This document shows positions 7,599-15,864 of a DNA stretch of 64,000 nucleotides, in pieces (the first letter of the stretch is position 1; each line of letters starts with the position of its first letter). A model generated the notes under the pieces. It worked only from the letters and a program-made list of their open reading frames with translations, did no database searches and had not been told where the DNA came from. The DNA is from Oscillospiraceae bacterium. GTDB lineage: Bacteria; Bacillota; Clostridia; Oscillospirales; CAG-272. The position numbers were made by a program, and so were the translations under genes. The stretch covers positions 62,001-126,000 of the forward strand of contig SVTY01000001.1 of the NCBI GenBank assembly GCA_015063535.1. Reading direction: 5' to 3'.

Positions 7599-10076
7599 AT
7601 GAAAGCGGGATTGAAAAGAATCGGAAAATTTTTGGTGGGTGCGTTGCTGTTTGTTACGGTGCTTGGACTGGTGATCTTGCTTTTCTTTGCGATCTATGTC
7701 AATCAAAAAATTGAAAAAGAGGTCGATGAAAGTCTGTTTACCGTAGTTGGCTCCGATTCAGCCACGACCCTGTATTATTATGAAGCCTCCGAGGAAAACG
7801 GAACACTTGAGGCGGTAGAGCTGACCGATGATGTGCTGTACGGAGGATATCGGTGTATCTATGTGGATTACGAGCGGATCCCGCAAGATCTGGTGAACGC
7901 CTTTGTCAGCATTGAGGACAAGCGGTTTTATGAGCATAAGGGCGTGGATTGGAAGCGAACAGTCTCTGCGGGGGTCAATTATTTTCTGAATTTTAACAAG
8001 AGCTACGGCGGCTCTACGATCACACAGCAGTTGATCAAAAACATTACCGATGAGGATGATTATTCCTTTCAGCGTAAGCTTCAGGAGATCTTTTGGGCGA
8101 TGGATCTGGAGACAAAAATGGACAAGCAGGAGATCTTGGGATTATATTTGAATATCATTAACTTATCTCAAGGGTGTTACGGTGTTCAAGCGGCGGCGGA
8201 TTGCTATTTTTCCAAGGATGTCTCTGATTTGACCTTGACCGAATGCGCCTGTATAGCTGCCATTACGAACAGTCCGTCTTATTACGATCCGATTCGGAAT
8301 CCGGATCACAATCAAATCAGAAGAAATATTATTTTGAACGAAATGTATGAGCAAGGCTATATCGGATGGGACGAGCTTCAAGAGGCTTTGCAGGAAGACT
8401 TGGTTTTGAATGTCAATGAAGCATATCATACCTCCGAGATCAATTCATGGTATGTCGATATGGTCTTGGAGGATGTGATCCAAGATCTGATGGAGGAAAA
8501 GGGATACAGTCGCTCTATGGCAAATTTATTGCTGTATACGGGAGGATTGAAGATCTATACGGCAATGGATCCGCAAATACAAGGGATCATGGAGGAGTAT
8601 TACGCCCAAACGGACAATTTTTATACGGAAAACGGCGAGGAAGCTCCCCAATCGGCGATGATCGTGATCGATCCGAACAACGGGGATATTTTGGGTGTTG
8701 CGGGAGCGGTGGGAGAAAAGACCGCCAATCGGCTCCAAAATTTTGCTACGCAGACGCTCCGTCCTGCCGGATCGGTCATCAAGCCTCTTTCGGTATATGC
8801 TCCTGCGTTGGAGCAGGGACTTATCACGTGGTCTACGGTATATGATGATGTGCCTGTCAATTTTGGAAAATACAATTTGGATGCCTCCAAGGGCAAGATC
8901 GTAGAGCCGATTGCTTGGCCGAAAAATTCCAACGGAATCTATCGGGGGCTGACAAATATCAACTATGCGATCTCTCACTCGATCAATACAGTGACCGTTC
9001 GCGTATTGGAGGACATCGGGGTGGAGGAATCCTTTGATTTTCTGTACAATCAATTGGAAATGAAGAGCTTGATTGCTGCCGGCTACCGTGCCGACGGCTC
9101 CTATATTACCGATATGGATCTGGCGGCATTGGCGTTGGGGCAGATGAATTATGGCGTTACGGTTCGGGAGATCACCGCCGCATATTCCATTTTTGTCAAC
9201 CAAGGGATCTATCATTCTGCCCGTTCTTATTACAAGGTGACCGACAGTATCGGAAGCATTCTTTTGGAAAACCAATACAACGGAAAAGCGGTGATCGGCG
9301 AGGATCATGCGGCGATCATGAGCAAGATGCTGGAAAATGTAGTAAAAGAGGGAACCGCATCCTCCATCACCCTGCAAAAACATGTGGATTGCGCCGGAAA
9401 AACGGGTACGACGCAGAATAATTACGACAGATGGTTTATTGGCTATACCCCCTATTATATTGGCGGCGTATGGTATGGATATGAATATCCGAAAGCATTG
9501 TCCGGCACGAACGTTTGTATTGATATTTGGGACGAGATCATGCGAGTGATCCACGAAAGAACGGTTTTTGCGAAAGCAGGAGGGACTTCTTTGCAAGAAT
9601 TTGACGAGGGGGAGCAATTGATCTCCTGTGAATACTGTGTGGATTCGGGACTTTTGGTTACACGTGCCTGCTTGCTGGATCCCCGAGGAGATCGAACGGA
9701 AAAGGGGTATTTTGTAAAGGGAACAGAGCCGAAGGAATACTGTACCTGTCATGTTCCCGTTGCTTATGATATGAAAGAGGGCGGCGTGTCTTTGAATGAT
9801 GAATGCCCGAGCGACAGTATGAAATATATCGGGCTGATCTCTGTGGAACGGAGCTTCCCAATTCAGATTTATGTAACCGATGCGCAATATGTCTGGAGAG
9901 AGATCGGGAGCGAGAGTCTGCCCGAGACCGCTCCCTCCTTACCCTTTTTTCATACCGTTTTGAAAAAGGGAGAATATTGCGGGATCTCCAAGGCGGAGCA
10001 ACAGTATAATCGGTTATGCAGAGCGCATTTTAATTATTTTGCATGGAAGGAAAAGCAGGAAGGGAACAGCTCATAA
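7599..10076 (+). CDS. Class A penicillin-binding protein (transglycosylase/transpeptidase)
   Basis: Bifunctional peptidoglycan synthase of 825 residues, anchored by one N-terminal transmembrane helix (about residues 8-34). The GT51 glycosyltransferase domain shows EDKRFYEHKGVD and GGSTITQQLIKN. The transpeptidase domain shows the SxxK motif (SVIK within GSVIKPLSVY), SxN (SIN within SHSINTVT) and KTG (KTGTTQNNYDRWF). A tail of about 190 residues follows with several cysteines (CEYC, EYCTCH), a form common in clostridial PBP1-type proteins. I prefer the ATG at 7599 because AAAGGAGAG lies just upstream. An in-frame ATG 13 codons earlier at 7560 lacks a ribosome site. The gene appears monocistronic, and a hairpin follows at 10083. 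Confidence 0.93.
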   Translation: MKAGLKRIGKFLVGALLFVTVLGLVILLFFAIYVNQKIEKEVDESLFTVVGSDSATTLYYYEASEENGTLEAVELTDDVLYGGYRCIYVDYERIPQDLVNAFVSIEDKRFYEHKGVDWKRTVSAGVNYFLNFNKSYGGSTITQQLIKNITDEDDYSFQRKLQEIFWAMDLETKMDKQEILGLYLNIINLSQGCYGVQAAADCYFSKDVSDLTLTECACIAAITNSPSYYDPIRNPDHNQIRRNIILNEMYEQGYIGWDELQEALQEDLVLNVNEAYHTSEINSWYVDMVLEDVIQDLMEEKGYSRSMANLLLYTGGLKIYTAMDPQIQGIMEEYYAQTDNFYTENGEEAPQSAMIVIDPNNGDILGVAGAVGEKTANRLQNFATQTLRPAGSVIKPLSVYAPALEQGLITWSTVYDDVPVNFGKYNLDASKGKIVEPIAWPKNSNGIYRGLTNINYAISHSINTVTVRVLEDIGVEESFDFLYNQLEMKSLIAAGYRADGSYITDMDLAALALGQMNYGVTVREITAAYSIFVNQGIYHSARSYYKVTDSIGSILLENQYNGKAVIGEDHAAIMSKMLENVVKEGTASSITLQKHVDCAGKTGTTQNNYDRWFIGYTPYYIGGVWYGYEYPKALSGTNVCIDIWDEIMRVIHERTVFAKAGGTSLQEFDEGEQLISCEYCVDSGLLVTRACLLDPRGDRTEKGYFVKGTEPKEYCTCHVPVAYDMKEGGVSLNDECPSDSMKYIGLISVERSFPIQIYVTDAQYVWREIGSESLPETAPSLPFFHTVLKKGEYCGISKAEQQYNRLCRAHFNYFAWKEKQEGNSS

Positions 10077-10082
10077 AGAAAA

Positions 10083-10110
10083 GGGACAGCCGCAAAAATG
10101 CGGCTGTCCC
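10083..10110 (-). terminator. Terminator of the ABC exporter operon
   Basis: An 11-bp GC-rich stem (GGGACAGCCGC/GCGGCTGTCCC) with a 6-nt loop. On the minus strand it is followed by TTTTCTTT, so it terminates the leftward ABC operon. It also sits right after the penicillin-binding protein gene, but on the plus strand the tail is not T-rich. Confidence 0.8.
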
Positions 10111-10116
10111 ACGATG

Positions 10117-11883
10117 TTATTGGGGGTCTTTGGCAAATTGACTGTTATAAAGACGGGTATAAAATCCGTTTTGGGAAAGCAGGTCGGAATGGTTGCCCTG
10201 TTCGACGATATTTCCGTCCTTCATCACCAAAATGATATCGGCATCTTGAATAGTCGAGAGACGGTGTGCAACGATAAAGCTGGTTCGTCCTTGCATCATG
10301 GCAGAAAACGCTTTTTGAATGCGAAGCTCGGTGCGGGTATCAATGGAGGAGGTGGCTTCGTCCAAAATCAGCATTTCGGGGAGACAAAGCATGACACGGG
10401 CAATGCAGAGCAGCTGCTTTTGCCCTTGGGATAGGGCTCCGCCGTCTTCGGAAATGACCGTTTGATATCCATTGGGCAAGCGGCGGATAAAGCTATGGGC
10501 ATGCGCTGCTTTGGCGGCGGCGATTACCTCTTCCTCGGTGGCGTTTGGATTGCCGAACGCAATATTATCCCGAATCGTACCCGAGCAAAGCCAAGTATCC
10601 TGAAGAACCATTCCGTATGCCGCCCGCAGGGTATGACGAGGATAGGAGCGAATGTCCGTTCCGTCCAACCGTATCTCTCCGGCTTTGACATCGTAAAAGC
10701 GCATCAGCAGATTGATCAGGGTCGTTTTTCCGCATCCGGTCGGTCCCACGATCGCAACATGCTGTCCCTGTTGAACAGACAAGTTGAAGGATCGGATCAG
10801 CGGACGATCCTCTGTATAGGAGAAGGAAACTTCCTCAAAGTCTACGGTTCCGTGAATGGCTTCGGGAGTATGGGCAGGCTCAGCATCCGGCTCTTGGATC
10901 GGTTGATCGATCAGTTCAAATACTCTGGCGGCGCAGGCGAGTGCGTTTTGTAATTCGGTAATGACTCCCGATATTTCATTGAAGGGCTTGGTGTATTGCG
11001 TTGCATAGGAAAGGAAGCTGGTGATTTTTCCGACGGTCATTGCCGAGCTTCCGGCAAGGCAAAGCAAAGCACCGATCAATGCGACCAAGGAATACACAAG
11101 GCTATTGACAAATCGGGTAGACGGATTGGTAATGGAGGAATAGAAAATGGCACGCAGAGAGGCCCCAGACAGACGGTCATTGACCTCGTCAAATTCCTGT
11201 TGTGCTTGCTGCTCCCGACCGAAGGCGACAACAATTTTATGCTCGGTGATCATTTCGTCGATGACCGTTGTTTGTTCGCTTCGTATTTCCGATTGCAACT
11301 TGAACATGGAATAGGTCTTTTTGGCAATAAATGCCGCAACAAACAGCGAAAGCGGTGTCACGATCACGACCACCAGCGCCACTGTGGGGCTGATCGTCAG
11401 CATAAAGATCAGAGTGCCGACAATCGTCATCAGACCGTTGAAAAATTGCGTAAAGCCAAGGAGCAAGCCATCGGCAAACTGATCGACATCCGTGATGGTT
11501 CGGCTGATGATCTCACCTGTTTGGTGGGAATCAATGTAGGAAATGGGGAATTCCTGAATCCGTTGAAAGGCACGGTGGCGGATGTTGCGCACGATTCCGT
11601 AGGTCATTCGGTTGTTCAGAACATTTACCAACCATCCGATCAAGCCTGTCAGCAGAATGGAGATGCCGATCTTCAGCAAAATGAAGTGAATTTCGGAAAA
11701 ATCGACCGCTCCTTTTCCAACAGCCAGATCAATGGCATTGCCTACTAAAATGGGAATATACAGAGTCAGGATGACCGAAACGGCAGTCAAAAGCAACGAG
11801 AGAATAAAATGCAGACGGAATATTTTTAAATAGCGAAGGACGGTTCCGAATGTCTTGGTATTTTCTTTCAGGTTCAGTTTCAT
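10117..11883 (-). CDS. Heterodimeric ABC exporter subunit with canonical Walker B
   Basis: Type IV ABC half-transporter of 588 residues with six N-terminal transmembrane helices (about residues 1-320) fused to a nucleotide-binding domain. Visible motifs are Walker A GPTGCGKTT, Walker B plus catalytic Glu (ILDEATSSID) and the switch His (FIVAHRLSTI). The signature is LSQGQ instead of LSGGQ. Paired with the upstream gene this gives one good and one degenerate ATP site, as in BmrCD, LmrCD and TM287/288. The consensus site would use this protein's Walker motifs and the partner's LSGGQ. The start codon overlaps the partner's stop by 4 nt, indicating coupled translation. The substrate is unknown; drugs, lipids or peptides are possible. 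Confidence 0.88.
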   Translation of the reverse strand: MKLNLKENTKTFGTVLRYLKIFRLHFILSLLLTAVSVILTLYIPILVGNAIDLAVGKGAVDFSEIHFILLKIGISILLTGLIGWLVNVLNNRMTYGIVRNIRHRAFQRIQEFPISYIDSHQTGEIISRTITDVDQFADGLLLGFTQFFNGLMTIVGTLIFMLTISPTVALVVVIVTPLSLFVAAFIAKKTYSMFKLQSEIRSEQTTVIDEMITEHKIVVAFGREQQAQQEFDEVNDRLSGASLRAIFYSSITNPSTRFVNSLVYSLVALIGALLCLAGSSAMTVGKITSFLSYATQYTKPFNEISGVITELQNALACAARVFELIDQPIQEPDAEPAHTPEAIHGTVDFEEVSFSYTEDRPLIRSFNLSVQQGQHVAIVGPTGCGKTTLINLLMRFYDVKAGEIRLDGTDIRSYPRHTLRAAYGMVLQDTWLCSGTIRDNIAFGNPNATEEEVIAAAKAAHAHSFIRRLPNGYQTVISEDGGALSQGQKQLLCIARVMLCLPEMLILDEATSSIDTRTELRIQKAFSAMMQGRTSFIVAHRLSTIQDADIILVMKDGNIVEQGNHSDLLSQNGFYTRLYNSQFAKDPQ

Positions 11884-13604
11884 TCGTTTGTTCCTCCCTT
11901 CGGAAATTGTGAAAAATAAATTTCCCGATAGGTCTCACAGCGTTCCATCAGCTCGCTGTGGTTTCCTTGTCCGACAAGGATCCCGTCATCGAGAACCAAG
12001 ATCAAGTCCGCATGGAGCATAGAGGAGGCGCGTTGGGATACGATGATCTTTGTCGTATCGGAAAGGGTGGACAGAGATTGTCGAAGCTGTGCTTCTGTTC
12101 CGTAATCTAATGCCGAAGCGGAATCATCCAGAATCAGAAGCTTGGGGTGTTTCAGCAAGGCACGGGCAATGGTCAAGCGTTGCTTTTGCCCTCCTGAAAA
12201 GTTTCTGCCAAACTGTTGTACGGGAGAATCCAATCCATGCTCCGCTTTTTCAACAAACTCCTTTGCCTGTGCCAGCTCCAGCGCATGCCACATTTCTTCT
12301 TCGTTGGCTGTGTCACAGCCCCATTGCAAATTGGAACGGACGGTGCCCTTGAACAGGACTGCCTTCTGTGGCACGATGCCGAACATTGCCCGAAGCTGCT
12401 CCTGAGAATAGGAGGTCAACTCGTTTCCGTCAACGGTGATTTTGCCGGATGTGGGCGAATACAGCCCCTGAAGCAGATGGATCAACGTGCTTTTTCCAGA
12501 GCCGGTTCCTCCGATGATTCCGACGGTTTGTCCGGCGTGAATGGAAAAGCTGACGTTGGAAACGGCATCGTCTCCTGTTGGATGATAGCGGAAGGAGACC
12601 TCCTGAAAAGCGATCTCGGCAGGATTCAGCACGGACGCCGCTTGAACGGCAGAGAAAGAGCGGGAGGGGGTATCGAATATATCCGAAATGCGATGCGCAC
12701 TTGCAGAGGCTTTATTGAGTGTGATGATCAAATTTGCCAGTTTGATCAGTTCCACCAAGATTTGGGACATGTAATTATAGAGTGCGATCAGTTCTCCTTG
12801 GGAAATGGTACCGTCGTCCACGGAAAGAGCACCGAATTGGATCAGAAAAATAACCGCCAAATTGATAATGACATAGGTCAGCGGATTCATCAACGCCGAA
12901 ATACGACCGGCAAACAGCTGGATCTTGGTCAAAGCACGGTGCTTTTCCTGAAAAGCGGCGGTTTCGTCCGATTCCTTATTGAAGGCACGGATGACCCGTG
13001 TACCGTTGTAATTTTCCCGAAGCTTGCCTACCACCGGATCCAGATGTGTCTGCGACTTTTTGTAGATGGGAATGCTGATCAGCATGATTCCAAATATGAC
13101 AAGTGCCAACAAGGGAATGGTGATAGCAAAAATCAGAGCAAGGCGGACATTGATCGTAAATGCCATGATCATCGCACCAAAAACAATAAAGGGAGAACGC
13201 ATAAACAAGCGGAGAAACATGTTGATCCCCGTTTGAACCGATTGGATATCGTTGGTCATGCGTGTGATTAGTGTGGAGGTGCCGATGCGGTCGGTGGTTG
13301 CGTAATCAAAGCCCTGAATGTGAGAAAAGAGCGAGCTGCGTATTTTTGCGGAGACTCCTACGGCGGCTTTTGCCGCAAAATATTGGGCGCAGATCGCACA
13401 GATCAATCCGATCACCCCCAAGGCGACCATAATGCCGCACATGAGATAGATCGTCTGTGTATTTTTTTGTCGGATCCCGACATCAATAATGGTAGCGACC
13501 GTTAAAGGAACCAGCAATTCGAAAATTGCCTCCAGCATTTTAAAAAGCGGAGCCAAAACAGACTCTTTGCGGTATCCGTCAAAGAATCGCAGGATTTTTT
13601 TCAA
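11880..13604 (-). CDS. Heterodimeric ABC exporter subunit with degenerate Walker B
   Basis: ABC half-transporter of 574 residues, with a six-helix membrane domain then a nucleotide-binding domain with Walker A GGTGSGKST and signature FSGGQKQRL. The catalytic Glu after Walker B is Asp (ILDDSASALD), and the switch His is Gln (IIVSQRASSM). These are the changes expected in the degenerate partner of a heterodimeric exporter. The start is a TTG at 13604, chosen because GGGAGGCGG lies directly upstream and the protein then begins MKKILRFFDGY. The open frame runs further upstream only because it passes through tRNA-Val. No separate promoter is evident between the tRNA and this gene, so expression may depend on read-through from tRNA-Val. 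Confidence 0.87.
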   Translation of the reverse strand: MKKILRFFDGYRKESVLAPLFKMLEAIFELLVPLTVATIIDVGIRQKNTQTIYLMCGIMVALGVIGLICAICAQYFAAKAAVGVSAKIRSSLFSHIQGFDYATTDRIGTSTLITRMTNDIQSVQTGINMFLRLFMRSPFIVFGAMIMAFTINVRLALIFAITIPLLALVIFGIMLISIPIYKKSQTHLDPVVGKLRENYNGTRVIRAFNKESDETAAFQEKHRALTKIQLFAGRISALMNPLTYVIINLAVIFLIQFGALSVDDGTISQGELIALYNYMSQILVELIKLANLIITLNKASASAHRISDIFDTPSRSFSAVQAASVLNPAEIAFQEVSFRYHPTGDDAVSNVSFSIHAGQTVGIIGGTGSGKSTLIHLLQGLYSPTSGKITVDGNELTSYSQEQLRAMFGIVPQKAVLFKGTVRSNLQWGCDTANEEEMWHALELAQAKEFVEKAEHGLDSPVQQFGRNFSGGQKQRLTIARALLKHPKLLILDDSASALDYGTEAQLRQSLSTLSDTTKIIVSQRASSMLHADLILVLDDGILVGQGNHSELMERCETYREIYFSQFPKGGTNE

Positions 13605-13647
13605 AAATTCCGCCTCCCAACATAATGATGATACAACAATAATAGTT

Positions 13648-13677
13648 AAGCCCCAAAGACCTGGGTCTTTGGGGCTT
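13648..13677 (-). terminator. Hairpin between tRNA-Val and the ABC operon
   Basis: A perfect 13-bp stem (arms 13648-13660 and 13665-13677) with a CTGG loop lies immediately after the CCA of tRNA-Val. On the minus strand the tail (TTAACTATTATTG) is only moderately T-rich, so termination may be partial. It ends about 45 nt before the ABC gene start. Confidence 0.7.
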
Positions 13678-13678
13678 T

Positions 13679-13755
13679 TGGTGGAGACAACTGGAATCGA
13701 ACCAGTGACCTCATGCATGTCAAGCATGCACTCTAACCAGCTGAGCTATGCCTCC
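13679..13755 (-). tRNA. tRNA-Val (anticodon GAC)
   Basis: A 77-nt cloverleaf on the minus strand including an encoded CCA. The acceptor is GGAGGCA pairing with TGTCTCC (one G-U). The D-arm is GCTCAGCTGGTTAGAGT. The anticodon stem-loop is CATGC-TTGACAT-GCATG with anticodon GAC, and the T-arm has GGTTCGATTCC. GAC reads GUC and GUU valine codons. The repeated GCATGC-like sequence in the anticodon arm allows misalignment, but only the GAC frame gives a 7-nt loop with U33. Confidence 0.93.
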
Positions 13756-13767
13756 GCAACGAGCTCT

Positions 13768-13796
13768 ATTATAACACATTCCATTTGAAAATGCAA
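13768..13796 (-). promoter_or_regulatory. Promoter of tRNA-Val
   Basis: TATAAT (13773-13768) lies on the minus strand with TTGCAT (13796-13791) 17 bp upstream, about 13 nt before the tRNA 5' end. The -10 is perfect and the -35 is weaker. Confidence 0.6.
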
Positions 13797-13815
13797 TACT
13801 TTTTTGAAAAAATAG

Positions 13816-13844
13816 TTGAAAAATTTTTAAAAACATATTATAAT
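13816..13844 (+). promoter_or_regulatory. Promoter of uvrB-uvrA
   Basis: TTGAAA (13816-13821) and TATAAT (13839-13844) are 17 bp apart, about 40 nt before uvrB. I saw no clear LexA box (CGAAC-N4-GTTCG type) overlapping it. Confidence 0.7.
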
Positions 13845-13885
13845 ATACATACTGATACTATAAAAAGATGCGGTATGGAATGTTT

Positions 13886-15862
13886 ATGAAAGAACAATGC
13901 TTTAAATTGCGGTCTGATTATATACCAAGCGGAGATCAGCCACGGGCGATCGAACAGCTGACCGAAGGCGTAAACAAAGGGCTTAAGGCGCAGACACTGT
14001 TGGGTGTGACCGGCTCGGGAAAAACCTTTACCATGGCAAACGTCATTGCCAATGTCAATAAGCCAACTTTGGTTTTGGCACATAACAAGACCTTGGCGGG
14101 ACAGCTTTGCTCCGAGTTTCGGGAGTTGTTTCCCGAGAATGCGGTAGAATATTTTGTCTCCTATTACGATTATTATCAGCCTGAGGCGTATATTCCGGGC
14201 AAGGACATGTATATTGAAAAGGATGCGATGATCAACGATGAGATCGATATGCTTCGGCACAGTGCCACCTCGGCGCTTTTTGAGCGTCGGGATGTGATTA
14301 TCGTAGCCAGTGTTTCCTGTATCTATTCCTTGGGCGACCCTTCGGAGTATAAAAAGCTGGTTTTGGCACTTCGTCCCGGCATGACTATGGATCGGGATGA
14401 GCTGATCCGACGATTGGTGGCGATCAGCTATGACCGAAACGACATTGCCTTAGAGCGTGATAAATTCCGTGTGCAAGGGGATACGGTCGATGTTATTCCC
14501 GCCAACATGCAGGATCAAGCGTGGCGTATTGAATTTTTCGGGGATGAGATCGAGCGGATATCGGAGATCAATATTGTGACGGGAGAGATGTTGAAATCCT
14601 TGAGTTATGTTGCCATCTATCCCGCCACCCACTATGCGGTTTCCGATGATAAAAAGGAGCGTGCGATCGGGCAGATCATGCAAGAAATGGCGGAGAGGGC
14701 GGAGTATTTTCGCTCACAGGGCAAGCTGATTGAAGCACAGCGGATCGAGGAGCGGGTCAAATACGATATGGAAATGCTGCGAGAGGTCGGCTTTTGCTCG
14801 GGCGTGGAGAATTATTCCCGTGTTTTGGAGGGACGACCTGTCGGATCGACCCCTCATACTTTGTTGGATTATTTCCCCAAGGATTATTTGCTTTTTGTGG
14901 ATGAGTCTCATGTGACCCTTCCGCAGGTTCGGGGTATGAGCGGCGGAGATACGGCAAGAAAGAAAAATCTGGTGGATTTTGGATTCCGTCTGCCGTCGGC
15001 ATATGATAACCGACCCTTGTTCTTTGAGGAATTTGAATCCAAAGTGAATCAAGCGATTTTTGTCAGTGCAACGCCGGGGGACTATGAAGAAGAGCATGGG
15101 CAATGCACGGTGGAACAGATCATACGTCCTACGGGATTGGTGGATCCCGAGGTGGAGGTTCGCCCCATTGAAGGACAGGTGGATGATCTGATGGGAGAGA
15201 TCCGTATAAGGGCAAAACAAAATGAGCGTGTTTTGGTTACTACCTTGACCCGTAAAATGGCGGAGGATCTGACAGAATATTTGGAAGAAAACGGGATCAA
15301 GGTCAAATATATCCACTACAATGTGGATACACTGGAGCGAATGGAGATCATTCGTGATCTTCGATTGGGAGAATTTGACGTTTTGGTGGGGATCAATTTG
15401 CTTCGGGAAGGCTTGGATATTCCCGAGGTTTCCTTGGTTGCCATATTGGATGCGGACAAGGAAGGCTTTTTGCGTGCGGAGCGCAGCTTGATCCAAACGA
15501 TCGGACGAGCTGCCCGAAATGCCAAAGGACGGGTGATCATGTATGCCGATACGATCACGGCTTCCATGAAACATGCCATTGACGAGACCAACCGACGCAG
15601 AGCCATTCAAACCGCCTATAATGAGGCGAACGGAATTGTTCCGAAAACGATCGTCAAGGATATTCGGGATGTGATCGAGATCGGACGGAAAGAAGATCGG
15701 GACGATAGTAAGAATAAGAAACAGAAGAATCTGTCGGCAAAGGAAAGAGAAGCATTGATCGAAACATGGACAAGACAGATGAAAACTGCCGCAAAGAATC
15801 TGGAGTTTGAGCAAGCTGCTTTGATCCGAGATAAGATCGCGGCGTTGAGAAAGGGAAAATAA
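13886..15862 (+). CDS. uvrB: Excinuclease ABC subunit B, UvrB
   Basis: DNA damage-recognition helicase of nucleotide excision repair, about 658 residues from this start. Walker [11 protein letters not shown] lies near residue 40, the beta-hairpin [12 protein letters not shown] near 90, and helicase motifs DESHVTLPQ and QTIGRAARN further on. A C-terminal UVR motif ([13 protein letters not shown]) binds UvrC or UvrA. I chose the ATG at 13886 (MKEQCFKL) because it aligns with the usual UvrB start and has GGA at suitable spacing. In-frame ATGs at 13868 and 13880 lack ribosome sites but cannot be excluded. uvrA follows after 2 nt, forming the classical uvrBA operon. Confidence 0.95.
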   Translation: MKEQCFKLRSDYIPSGDQPRAIEQLTEGVNKGLKAQTLLGVTGSGKTFTMANVIANVNKPTLVLAHNKTLAGQLCSEFRELFPENAVEYFVSYYDYYQPEAYIPGKDMYIEKDAMINDEIDMLRHSATSALFERRDVIIVASVSCIYSLGDPSEYKKLVLALRPGMTMDRDELIRRLVAISYDRNDIALERDKFRVQGDTVDVIPANMQDQAWRIEFFGDEIERISEINIVTGEMLKSLSYVAIYPATHYAVSDDKKERAIGQIMQEMAERAEYFRSQGKLIEAQRIEERVKYDMEMLREVGFCSGVENYSRVLEGRPVGSTPHTLLDYFPKDYLLFVDESHVTLPQVRGMSGGDTARKKNLVDFGFRLPSAYDNRPLFFEEFESKVNQAIFVSATPGDYEEEHGQCTVEQIIRPTGLVDPEVEVRPIEGQVDDLMGEIRIRAKQNERVLVTTLTRKMAEDLTEYLEENGIKVKYIHYNVDTLERMEIIRDLRLGEFDVLVGINLLREGLDIPEVSLVAILDADKEGFLRAERSLIQTIGRAARNAKGRVIMYADTITASMKHAIDETNRRRAIQTAYNEANGIVPKTIVKDIRDVIEIGRKEDRDDSKNKKQKNLSAKEREALIETWTRQMKTAAKNLEFEQAALIRDKIAALRKGK

Positions 15863-15864
15863 GT

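Noticed and set aside
8526-9887. 453-codon open frame antisense to the class A PBP gene
   Set aside because: It is a shadow of the PBP coding frame. It shows no family motif and has low-complexity Ile/Arg/His-rich composition typical of antisense frames.
12216-13271. 351-codon open frame antisense to the ABC exporter gene
   Set aside because: It is a shadow frame rich in Gly, Asp, Gln and Arg. It has no domain and no start signal.
13605-13727. N-terminal extension of the ABC exporter into tRNA-Val
   Set aside because: The extra residues are translated from the tRNA and its terminator, and a good ribosome site supports the TTG at 13604.
14714-15814. 366-codon open frame antisense to uvrB
   Set aside because: It is an antisense shadow of a well-conserved gene. 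It has no ribosome site or recognisable motif.
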